In this document: in pieces, positions 35,083 to 46,287 of the stretch
How positions within the stretch are numbered: position 1 is the stretch's first letter
Layout of the letters: each line of letters opens with the position of its first letter
From: Thinopyrum elongatum
Lineage: Eukaryota; Streptophyta; Magnoliopsida; Poales; Poaceae
DNA length: 64,000 bases
Direction: 5' to 3'
Assembly (NCBI GenBank): GCA_011799875.1
Contig: CM022303.1
Span: forward strand, 737,162,939-737,226,938
Position numbers and translations under genes: made by a program
The notes under the pieces: generated by a model
What the model was told of the DNA's origin: nothing
Database searches by the model: none
Seen by the model: the letters and a program-made list of their open reading frames with translations, nothing else

Positions 35083-35845
35083 CTCGGCTTCGGGGAGCCG
35101 GATGTGACCATGAGCATTGGTGCTGGTGCAGGAGCCATGTTACGGCATCTCCAACAATGCCATATTCTCATACTTTGGCAATACATGGAGGGGTAATCAT
35201 TCTAAGAGAGATGGTTCATTGTTGATAAACTTTCGTACCATAGCTAGGAGAAAAAACTTCGTTCAAAATTTCAGATGAAATTTGCGAAATCAACGGTTTT
35301 CGGTATGGGGCGTGAAAATGTAATCTCGGCTGAAATTTTTGGTCAAATATGAAGAACTCCCAGGCATGACGGTTCTAAAGAAAATAAATGTTAATGCTAT
35401 CACCAACTGTATTGTTGTGCACTGGTGGAGTGCCTTTGTGCTACTTTGTAGGTTGTGGGTTCGAGTTTCAGGGATCTACACTCAATTTTTATTACATATT
35501 TTAAAACCTAGAATTTGAATTTGATAGAATTTTTTGAACTATTTCTATGATATTTCGTAGATTTCATGAAAATTGTGAATCTCGGCAAGGTGTGAAAACA
35601 CCAAATTCGGACACTATGGCTACACAGTACTAGCTAGTACCATTAATGATGAGACCATAATTAATTGGCACCAAGTAACAAGGACACGACGAGATGTTCA
35701 TTTTATTATTTTATTCACTAAGAAGCACAATATTTTAAGAAAAATGGTTAGTGAGATCAGATGACGTGGCTGAAGGAGATTGAGAGGAAAAAAATAGTTA
35801 GTGGGGATGAAATTTACAGTTAGATACTAGGATACGGCTAACGAA
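35083..35845. repeat. Array tail segment, after the solo LTR
   Basis: Matches 56741-57496. It contains the recurring module with TTAATGATGAGACCATAATT. Near 35450 a GGTTGTGGGTTCGAG phrase resembles a Pol III B box. No gene. Confidence 0.6.
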
Positions 35846-37024
35846 ACATTTCTGGTATGTTGTTTTTTCTCTAAAACATTTTCGGTTACTCTGAAACATT
35901 TTTGGTTTTCTCTCTGAAACTTTTTTGTCGACTCCAAAACTTTTTCATCGACTTTCTCTCTGGAACTATTCCAGTGTCTCCGAAACTTTTCTAGTGACTT
36001 TCTCTCTGGAACTATTCCAGTGTCTCTGAAACTTTTCCAGTGACTTTCTCTCTGGAACTATTCCAGTGTCTCCAAAACTTTTTTGGTGACTTTCTCTTTG
36101 ACTCCTAACCTGGTATTCAACAGATAGATGGCCCTTAAGTGTGTGACCCTGTAGGTTCGGTGAAATATAGACATGACTGAAACTCTTTCTGATCAATGAT
36201 CAATAGCGGAACCATGGACATCCATATTGATCCCTATACGCACACGAATGAATATTCGAGTGAACCTTTAGTTACCGAATGATGTTCCTGTTGCTTCACG
36301 ATATATTACAAATACCCAAGGTGAGATTTATTGGCACCCCCATGAATCAACAACTTGTTCACTATTCCAGTTACCTCGTTACCGGTTTTTGTTCTCTATT
36401 CTCGTTCCCGCATTCCTGCATCCCTTGTGATCAAATCACACTGTGGCTGGCTAGACGATGATGGATACCGTAACACCAAGAGGGCCCCAAGAATATATCT
36501 CCATCATCATGGGAGCAAATACCAATCTTGAGCTATATAGTTCTTTGTCATACTTTTCCGTGAACTCGTAAGCCGCCGTAATAGCCACCCTGTTATAATG
36601 ACATTTAACGAACCCCAAAGTTCATGAAGCAAGTCTGATGGAACTCGATACTCTCATGCAAATGTATAACTTTCTTTGAATTATTAACCATTAACTTGTG
36701 ATGAATGTATCTCATAGCATAACATCATTTGAGTCGATTCAACACAAGCGTTCTTCTAACATTGTGTCCTCAAAGTTACCAGCATAGACATGCCCATGAT
36801 TAGGAAAACGTAATCATCATGCAGCACTTGAGCTAGTCTTAGAGGCATGACTAGGGATACATTTTATCATTTACTATTCCACACATGCATATGAGTTTTC
36901 CTGTGAGACTTTATGGATATACGAAATCAAGGACCATTGCAGTTATAGCATGGAATGTAAAATAATTATCAATATGGAAATAAACAATTACATTTATTAT
37001 TGCCTCTACGGAATATTTCCTATA
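35846..37024 (-). mobile_element. LTR fragment, reverse orientation, uninterrupted copy
   Basis: Minus-strand start near TATAGGAAATATTCC at 37024; its 5'-to-3' course follows the solo LTR at 11282-13265 but stops at about 35846. It contains four TTTCTCTCTGGAACTATTCC-type repeats (35955-36070). The site where CACTA elements sit in the other copies (ATT) is empty here (36254-36256). Confidence 0.8.
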
Positions 37025-38547
37025 GTTTTCAAGTGCACACAGAGAGATATGGCCCCAGGAGTTTCGAGAAGTTTGCTATAAACTTCTGCGAGAGTTATCT
37101 GCGCGGCAGAGAAGTATGCTAAGTCCTCAAGGAGTATGCTACCGAGAAGTTTGTGTGTCAGAATAGACCCCTAAAAATATTGCTTAGTGGAAGCAATTGC
37201 TATGGAGTGTGGTCCGAGAGATATGACTGCAGCGGAGAAGAATGAAGAGCGCGTGAAGACTTAGTTCTTTTTCGTGGTTTCATTTTCTTCAATTGAGTCA
37301 TAGGACCACCGTACTATTAAGTTGGGTTCAAGTATTTCGAGACATTTATCTATGCCGATGCTTAACCGAGATATATCCCAAGTGAGTTGGGAGAAATCTC
37401 TACGTGTGATGAGTTATTACTCATAAGCCAGAGACAAAGTTCTTCTAGGCTTCGAGAGAAATGCTCAAGTAGTGGAGTCAGCTTTTCTTGTTCCTCAATT
37501 AAAGTTGCCGTGTGAGTTTGAAAACCGACTGTTGGAAATGTGTCGGTCGGTCATTGGTTGGACCGTAGGCCCTGATTGGTCGTTTCACCCTCGGGATTGC
37601 TCCGGCTTTAAATAGCCACCCCCTCCAACCGTTGCTGGTTGGCTGCTCCACGTGATTTGACAAGTGTTGTCTGAGCACCCCTCTCTGAGAGATTTGAGCG
37701 AATTTTTCTGGGAGAAAACCCCAGAGCTTAAACCTTAGATAGCGGTTGAGCATCACATAGATCTAAGTTGAGAGTTCTTAAGCCTATTACTCTTGAGAGC
37801 TGTACACTCTTTTGACGGTAAGGCATATGTCTAGAGTGACTAAGAGTAATTGTGGTCACTGAAAACAAAGTCTGTCGAAGGTTTGGAGATCACCAAGATG
37901 TATCTACCATGAGTAAAATCAACTGAAGTTCGAGGAACTTCACGTTGACGAGAATAGGATAGAGAGAGGTTTGCTCCTATGTTCAATCACAAGTCTCTCC
38001 AACCAGACATAGCTCTTTTACAGAAGTGTGAACTGGTCAAACAAACAACTTGTCGCCATCAAGCACCACTGGTTCTTTCTCATTACCGCATTACTTTTAA
38101 TTAAAAAAATCGGTTCAGTTATCTCCCGAGTGGTTGTTCATTAGTGACTCTGTATGTTCATTTACCTCGTGCATTTATATCTGAGTTAATATCATGTTTA
38201 GTTTCATTTTAATTCTCATAATTCTTAGGATGATTTGTTACTATGTCTGCAAGCTCCTCATCTCGTGCTATGAGTTATTCTTCTAGCCTCTGTTCTGATA
38301 GATTTCTTATCTTTGTTTGCTTAGTTCTATTTTCTAAGTGTTTTCCTTCTGAAGCTTATCTTCTCGTTGTACTGCTTCTCATAGTTAATTCCGATGTGCT
38401 GTGCTACGAGTTTTGATGTTTTGAAAGAAATTTTAAATTAACCATTCTCCCCCCTCTGGTTCATATACTTAGATCCTACAATTGGTATCTGAGCAAGGTA
38501 CTTCTTGACTCTGCTCATTTAGGTCTAACCACCTCAGAGTTTTGAGT

Positions 38548-39030
38548 ATGTCATTTGAAGTAAACTTCAAGTCTGCCAAGAAGATTCCTGTCTTTGATGG
38601 GAAATACTAACTCTTCTGGAAGGAGAAGATGAAGATCCGTCTGAGGGCTATTGATGAAGATCTGGGGCATGTGGTCGAGAATGGCTAAGTCATTGAAGAT
38701 GACCAATATACCACGCCTTATGGGAAGAAACTTACGCATCTGGATGCTCAAGCCAAGGATGTGATCTACAATCATCTCTCAAAGACTTAATTCCTTTGTT
38801 ACAGAAGATTGGAGAAGTCTAAGGATTTCTTGGACAGACTTGAGAAGATTAATGAAGGTGTTTCTACTCAGAAAGAGACTCACATTGATATTCTTTGGAA
38901 CAAGTTCAATCGCTTCAAAAGGATTGGAAATGAAACTTTCCAAGAAACATTTGATCGTCTGAGTGATGTTGACAATGGCGGGGACATCTCCGTCATAACC
39001 ATCACCAACAACTTCCCCTCCGTTCTCATG
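38548..39030 (+). pseudogene. gag remnant, copy B
   Basis: Longer than in copy A. It runs from ATG 38548 through an RLRAIDEDLGHVVENG region to HIDILWNKFNRFKRIGNETF and QETFDRLSDVDN. Spacing and motifs fit an N-terminal copia-type gag. It is broken by stops at about 38608 (TAA), 38686 (TAA) and 38788 (TAA), and then fuses in frame to the foreign LTR fragment. There is no zinc knuckle or pol. Confidence 0.65.
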
Positions 39031-40007
39031 GTGATGTGTGAGTAGTTCATCTTCGGGGATGTGGGTATGTACTAGTAGCTAAGTGTTGATCTCTCTCTCT
39101 CTATCATGTTCTTCATGGATTCGATCTTGATGTGTCATGAGCTATATTAATATAGTTGGATCCTATGATGTTCATCTCCCTCTATCCTTTTTGTGGTGAC
39201 TTGAGTCTTGTTCTTTGAAGTTTCTTTGTGTTGGATTGAATACTTTGGATTTGAGATTACATGATGCATGTCTAGTAATTAACTTGTGAACACCCGTAGT
39301 GACATTGGGGTACTCTTAGCATAAAGGTTGAACGATAGTATCATATGGTGTTGTCGTAATATGATTTCAGGGACAATCCGTGGCACGTTTGTGTGTGGTT
39401 CAATAGATCAAGATTGGAAAGACAACTTTGAGATGGTTTGCTATTAAGCGCACCTACGCGATTTCATCCTACTTTCTCCGATAGAATAGAAACTTTGGAG
39501 TGATTCTTTGTTTCACTTTGAGGGATCATCATGTGGTTTAATTATGTTAATGATGCTGAGAGTTGGCACTAGCGAAAGTATGAACCCTAGGCCTTGTTTC
39601 CAACCATTGAGATGAGGTTTTAACTCACTTTTGTTACTTGCTACCTTACTGTTTTTATTTGTTCAGATTGCAAAAGTTGTTTCTACCATCCATATTACAC
39701 ACTTATCATCATCTCTTCGCCGAACTAGTGGACCTATACAACTGACAATTGTATTAGGTGTGTTGGGGATACAAGAGACCACTCGTATTTGATTGGAGGG
39801 TTGTTTGAGAGAGAACCACCTTCATCCTACGTCTCTCATGGATTGATAAACCTTAGGTCATCCACTTGAGGAAAATTCGCTGCTATCCTACAAAACGTTG
39901 CGCTTGGAATCCCAATAAAGTCTACAAGAATAAAGTTGCGTAGTAGACATCACTCTGCCACTGAGATTTTGGAAGTACTTGACTTTCCTCGCTTTTAAAA
40001 AAATGGA

Positions 40008-41060
40008 ATGAAATACAGGATGCACTTCTCAGATGTTAATGATGAACAAGTGCAAACGTTGATGGATCCAGACAAGGTTGGAAAGATTGCTTCCAGTGAT
40101 CCCGATCCAAATGATGCCGAGTTCAATTTTCGGACGTCCTATTTCATTCTCTGCAAAATTCTATGCCCAACCGTTTGTCCCCGAAGGATTTATGGTGTTC
40201 TTCGGAATGTTCTCTATGCAATTTATTTCTGTGGCACTTTCAACATTGAGGATCTATTACTTCGGATCATTGCAGATGCTGTTGAGATTGCTCTCGCCCC
40301 GAAGATTTACGCTCCTTGGAGTCAAAAACACATCATTATGGCTCAAGGCAAGCGCTATATCTGTCGGCATGGCCCGAAGTATTTCACTCCTCATGTGCGC
40401 AACACATTGATGGTTCTGAAAGAAAATGCAAAGGGCAAAACACACAGTGCCAAGTAGAAGAATGTTGGCATCTCTGATCCTGCAAATCCTCTACTCTATG
40501 AGGTATGTGTTCGTAACCAACAGCTTCTTGACAAACAACTTCGTCAAGATAGGAAGGAGAAGGAACACTTAGCCTCCGAGATAAATCATGTGGCAAATAC
40601 GACCAGGCTAATTTTTCTTACTGTCAAGGAAGATAAGCGTCTCTCCTGGAAACTTCTCAGGAATTTCTTCTCGAAGGAGCAACTCAAGCAGGCTAGCATC
40701 ATGAAGAAATACGATTATATTGATGCATTTGAGGCTGAGCGCAAGCGCAGAGAAACTCCTCCCCTTCCGATAAAATCTATGACTATTGATCTGATTTCTC
40801 TCAGTGAGGAAGATATTATTGAAGAATCTGAAGCTACCTCACCACAGTTCAAGGAAGGACAAGAGTAAATTCATCACGACCACCCCGATGGCCCCACGGA
40901 TCCGGTCATTCCCAAAGAGAATGAAGCTGAAGACAATGTTGCCTCTTCTGATGCAGATACTAACTCCGGCCCAACTTCTTCAACCGGCAACCTCGTGGAT
41001 CATTCTTTTGATTCATCTTCATCGAGCGGTTCTGGTTCCTCATCTTCTTCGGGCATGTAG
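40008..41060 (+). pseudogene. Accessory ORF of the LTR retrotransposon, copy B
   Basis: A single 350-codon frame from ATG 40008 to TAG 41058-41060, interrupted only by TAG at 40455 (copy A: GAG) and TAA at 40866 (copy A: CAA). The N-terminal ~150 residues include FNFRTSYFILCK, CPRRIYGVLRNVLYAIYF and APKIYAPW. A charged, probably coiled central part follows (LRQDRKEKEHLASEINH, FFSKEQLKQASIMKKYDY), then an acidic Ser-rich tail (SSSSSGSGSSSSSGM). The position just before the polypurine tract and 3' LTR is shared with copy A. I do not recognise the family; the layout would suit a transduced host gene or a DNA/RNA-binding accessory protein, but that is a guess. Its stops differ from those of copy A. 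Confidence 0.65.
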
Positions 41061-41580
41061 ACTGCCTCATGTTCTTTTACACCTTTTTGACACTTGTTGA
41101 CAAAAAGGGGGAGAAGATATCAAGAGTTTAGAAACGGTCTTTTGCAGGGTTGGTTTTTTCTGTCGAGTTTACAACACATGTCATTCAATTTGATTCTTAT
41201 CGTGTTGTAAAACTCTCATGATAATCTGAGACAGTTATGCAATGTTAATAACCCATGCTGCCATATTACTCCTCGAGACTTATTTTGCAGGTGGAATTAT
41301 TATCAGTGTTCCCTTTGGATGCACTCGATTATTCTTCGATCATATTATTCTTCAGTGCAATTCATTATTCTCGATGATATCAAAATATCTTTCCAACAGT
41401 TTATCCTAAATATGTAGGTTATTTAAAGCAAATAGTTCAATACTGCATACATTTTAGGGAAGCTTATTATATATCTTCGAGTTATTTACAACTCCGCACG
41501 TCACCTTCCGCATGTTATGATAAATATCTACTCTTCAATGTTTAACTATTTTGTCAACAATCATCCAAAAAAGGGGAGAT

Positions 41581-43062
41581 TGTTGGTGCAATCTAGTGCC
41601 CGTGAGTGTTTTGGGGATTGTTGGACAAAACAGTGAGGGACTAATGTGTTTGCTAGTGCACACAGAGAAATATGGCCCCTGGAGTTACGAGAAGTTTGCT
41701 ATAAATTTCTGCGAGAGTTATCTGCGCTGTAGAGAAGTATGTTAAAGCTTCGAGGAGTATGCTACCGAGAAGTTTGCATGTCGGATTTGACCCCTAAAAA
41801 TATTGGTGAGCTGAAGCAATTGCTACGGAGTGCGGTCCGAGAGATTTGACTGCAGCGAAGAATGAAGACCGCATCAAGTCTTTGTTCTTTTTCGTAGTTT
41901 CATGTTCTTGAATTGAGTCATAGGACCACCATACTATTAAGAGGGGTTCAAGTGTTTCGAGACTTTTGTCTATGCTGATGCTTAACCGAGATATATCACA
42001 AGTGAGTTGATAGAAATCTCTACGTGCATTGAGTTATTACTCGTATGCCAGAGACGAAGTTCTTCTGGGCTTCGAGAGAAATACTCAAGTAGTGGAGTCA
42101 ACTTTACTTGTTCCTCAAGTAAAGTTGTCGTGTGAGCTTGAAATCCAACCATTGGAAACGTGTCGGTTGGCCATTGGTTACGCCACAGGCCCCGATAGGT
42201 CATTTCACCCTCGGGGTTTCTCCAGCTATAAATAGCCACCCCCTCCAATCGTTGCTGGTTGGCTACTCCGCGTGATTTGACAAGTGTTGTCTGAGCACCC
42301 CTCTCTGAGAGATTTTAGAGAATTCTTCTGAGAGAAAACACCAAAGCCAAAAAATTAGATAGTGGTTGAGAGTTCTTGAGCCTATTACTCTTGAGAGATG
42401 CATACTCTATAGACAGTTAGGCATCTGTCTAGAGTGTCTAAGAGTAATTATGATCACCGAAGACAAAGTCTGTTGAAGGTTTGGAGACTGCCGAGAAGTA
42501 TCTACCATGAGTAAAATCAACTCAAGTTGAGGAGAATAGGACGGAGAGAAGTTTTCTCATGTGTTCAATCACAAGTCTCTCCAACCAAACGTAGCTCTTT
42601 TCCAGAAGAGTGAACTGGTCGAAGAAAAAACTTGTCGCCATCGAGCACAACTGGTTCTTTCTCATTACCGCATTACTTTCAGTAATTATCATTCGGTTAA
42701 GTTATCTCTCGTGTGGTTGTTCATCAGTGACTCTGTATGTTCATTTACCTCGTGCATTTCTATCTAAATTGATATCATGTTTAGTTTCATTTTAATTCTC
42801 ATAGTTCTCAGGATGATTTTTTATTATGTCCGCAAGCTCCTCATCTCACGCTATGAGTTATTCTTCTAGCCTCTGGTTTGATAGATTTCTTATCTTTGTT
42901 TGCTTTGTTCCGTCATCTAAGTGTTTTCCTTCAGCACCTTATCTTCCCGTTGTACTGCTTCTGATAGTTAATTCTGTTGTGCTGTGCTGAGAGTTTTGAA
43001 GTTCCAAAAGAAATTTTAAATCTCCCATTCACCCCCTCTGGTCGATATACTTAGATCCTACA
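41581..43062 (+). repeat. 3' LTR of copy B (complete)
   Basis: 1482 bp, TGTTGG ... CCTACA, immediately after the polypurine tract. A TATAAATAG box lies at about 42227-42235. It is the only complete LTR of this family in the window and so the best reference for it. Confidence 0.88.
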
Positions 43063-44175
43063 ATAATATTTTGAAAATACTTATCGAGACAAATATATGC
43101 ATATGATTTTCTTATTTACAATCTAAATATTTAAAACAATATCGTTGGTCAAAGTTTTTCAAGTTTGACTTAAAACGTTGTTCGAAACTATCTAAGTCAA
43201 TTGCGCCATAGTCACTCCCTTAAAGGAAAGCAAAGCGGCAGGCTGGCTCCCCACAAATCGCGCAACACTATGCCTCCTTTGACGATCCTCACTTGTCTTA
43301 GAGATCCAAAGTGGCTTTGCTTTACCCCCTTTTTTTTTGCACAAATAAGCGCATCCCATACATGTCATATCAAAAGCATTATCGTCTTTTCTTAAGGTAA
43401 ATGAAGCAACCTGCGACTGTGACCTAGGCGGCCAGGGGCGGCGGCCGATCTACCCTCTTCCCCGGCTAGACCGCGGGCCCCTTCTCCCTTTGTCTGTCGC
43501 TTCGGTGCGGGGAGGGGCGGGGATCCCAGGGCTCCAGTCCGGTGGTGGTAGGGTTAGGAATAAAGTTATGGTTTGTTTCCGATCGGCGGTGGCGAGACGA
43601 TGGCATCGCCATCGGCGTGGAATAAGGTCTCCTCGCCTCGCCGTCGTTCCGGTCGTGCTTCTTCGTATTGTCGGGAGGCGTGTAGAGGATGATGCTAATA
43701 CGCAGTTGATTAGCAGCCGAGATTGTGAGTGCGAATTTTTATTGGACGAGCACCAGGTAGGACGGATTCTAGTGAATCTAAATTTGTACTTTATCTAATC
43801 TTGCATTATAGATTTACTGCTAAATTTTAATGTATATAATTGACTTAACAATGTCCTTTGAGATTGTGTTTATTATATTTACTCTGTGCATAGGTGAACT
43901 AGTACTATACTATAGTTCGGCTTACGGTAGCTTGGAGCCGAACTGGTACAGTTCAGCCCCAGGTAGCTTAGAGCTAAAAAAAAAGCCAGAGGTTAGCGAT
44001 GGGCGACAATATCGGTCAGTGGAGCAGGCATGTGACCCGTTACTGGAGTACTGTTCTGAGGCATTGATACTGGTCACACACCTGTCTTTGTTGTCACATG
44101 ATTTAGCAGCCACTGTTCTTCCAGTCGCCACTGATGCCAGTTCCTGTTACAGCCGTGCAGCTTTCCTGTAGAGGA
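43063..44175. repeat. Array segment G, copy B
   Basis: Parallel to 8604-9715 in order and content, including the GC-rich block (about 43430-43650) and the TATAGTTCGGCT phrase. No gene. Confidence 0.6.
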
Positions 44176-44181
44176 ATATTA

Positions 44182-44435
44182 GTTACTGTTGTGAACAGTT
44201 CTAATAAATCTCGCAGGTACCTCTCGACGTCTTCGAGCCACAGGTGAGGACGACGTGCCCGTCGTTCCCGGAGTCCAGGACTTCGGAAGTCTCACAAGAC
44301 GGTTGGAGGTATAGGTTGTAGGTCTGGTTTAGGCGCATAGTCAGGGGTGTGTGAGTTGTGGTATGCGTGTATGTGATGTGTGTGCGCGTCCGAACAGATG
44401 CTACAGCTTGTACTTAGTTGAGGCTAAAAAAAAAA
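44182..44435 (+). mobile_element. Unit-B-specific insert ending in A10
   Basis: Absent from units A and C. It ends with ten A at 44426-44435, after which the shared arm sequence resumes. This suggests a retroposed fragment; I found no clear target duplication. Confidence 0.35.
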
Positions 44436-46287
44436 GCCGTGTCGTTGCTGGAACGGATACCTGGGATTGAACCTACCCCAGCCACACTGTGCCACCAACG
44501 GCCAATGGGGGCTACTTGCCTCTGATGTGAGGAGAGAGAGAGTGCAGTGTCCTATGTGCACGCATGTGAAAGAGCGTGAGGAGAGAGCTGTGCACGCATG
44601 TGAATCAGCTGGAAAGAGCTGTGCACGCAGGCGACCGAAGAGACAGCAGCTGCAGCCTAGAAGCAACGAGCGCCACATGACTTCACAACGAGCATACCTG
44701 AATAAATCTCTTTTTTTTTACGGGTGATATTACTAATGTCTGACATGGCTTCCGCCATCACATGCAAGCACAGCTAGAAACCAACATGTCTAAAGCTGCT
44801 TGTGATCATTATTTGGCAAAAACAATCAATGCTAAACGTACTCCATGCAATAATCTAAATTTAAATTCTTCTAAAATAAATCTCTTGCAGCAATTTAGCT
44901 AAAAAAGAAATAGAAAAAATGTCATGAGGTACGTTGACAGGTCCTCAACATGAACAGCAGTAGCAGTAGCTGCGCTGTTACTGCTTGATTCAGTAACATG
45001 GATGATGTTTATTATAGAAACAAAAATAATAAAAATACTACAGTGGATGATCTGCGAGTGTGGCCTTTAAATTCCAGCAGCAAGGAGGGTGCGACTCTCA
45101 CTTCACTTGCTCCTCACCTCCCCCTCCTCTTCCTCTCCCTCTGTAGCAAATCTCTGAAGGCTCCCTCCGTCCGGCGGCCAATGGTGCCGCCGCCGCGCAA
45201 AGATGGTCGTCGTCGTCAAGGTGCAAGGGGAGCAAAATGTGATGGATCGACGGGTTAGCTGATTCGCCGGAGTTGTGTGCAACTGTGCATGCATGTAGGC
45301 AAGTCTAACGCTTGGCTGTTGTGTTGGTTCGTTCGGTTGGTTGTTTGTAACCAGATTTCATTTCTCCCACCGTACGTACATGTTCTTGGGATTAAAATCT
45401 CTCGGTACCAATATTAGCATGCTAGCTATGAATGCCAGAGTTACTATTTTTATGTTTGAATCCATCAACTTTCCACATCATCGCCTCATTTGAAGGCATT
45501 TTCCCTTCTGTTTGAGAACTCGTAGAGCTGGCTAGAGTGAAACTCGCAGACCCAAATGTATGTGTAGCCTCTGTAAAATAAAATAAGAGTATGTGTAGCC
45601 GGATGGATCCGTGGCGCTCCGTCTGCTAGGACGTTCGTTCGCCCTCTGGCATATATGCAGTCAACTCAATCGTTTATTTATCTCTTATGGTTTCTTCGAA
45701 ACGATCGTGGATGCCATAAATACATATTCTCAAACTACGGCACTGGCACCGAGTGATTTTTTTGCCGGGATGACGAGTTCGTCCGGGTCGAACAGCTACG
45801 GCTTCGGCTTGTCAATAGTACTATTAATCAGCACCACCACCCGGTATGTGTTGGGTCGACGAAGTATTAGTAATGGGTAGATGCCCATGTAGGCACGGTA
45901 ATCTAGGGTGCCACAATTGCTGGCTCACAATTGGGAGTGGCAACAAATGGAGCAACGTGGTGGGTGGAGCAGTAGGCCTCCACTGCCTGGGTGTTTGTGT
46001 GGGCCGTCGTCGTCTCGGCTCCGGGGAGCCGGATGTGACCTTGAGCCTTGGTGCTGGTGCAGGCGACATGTTAGGGCATCTCCAAAAATGCCATATTCTC
46101 ACACTACGGTAATACGTGGAGGGGTAATCACTCCCACAGAGACGGTTCATTGTAGATAAACTTTCGTACCATAGTCAGGGAAAAATACTTCGTTCGAAAT
46201 TTGCGAAATCAACGGTTTTCGGTATGGGGTGAGAAAATGTAATCTCTGCCAAAAATTTCGGTCAAATATGTACGTCTAAACACTGAA
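44436..46287. repeat. Array palindrome arm and segment H, copy B
   Basis: 44440-44525 is a single (non-inverted) palindrome arm. 44605-46287 is segment H, uninterrupted at the GTCGT site (about 46006-46012), so it shows the empty site for the LTR insertion at 28797/33526. It ends at the Helitron insertion point. Confidence 0.6.

Larger units (their letters stand above)
37025..43062 (+). mobile_element. Non-autonomous LTR retrotransposon, copy B
   Basis: Same organisation as copy A: truncated 5' LTR (37025-38481), primer site 38484-38495, gag remnant, foreign LTR fragment (about 39030-39950, no nested solo LTR), accessory ORF, polypurine tract (41567-41578, AAAAAAGGGGAG) and full 3' LTR (41581-43062, TGTTGGTGCAATC to TTAGATCCTACA). 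No pol genes. Confidence 0.82.
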
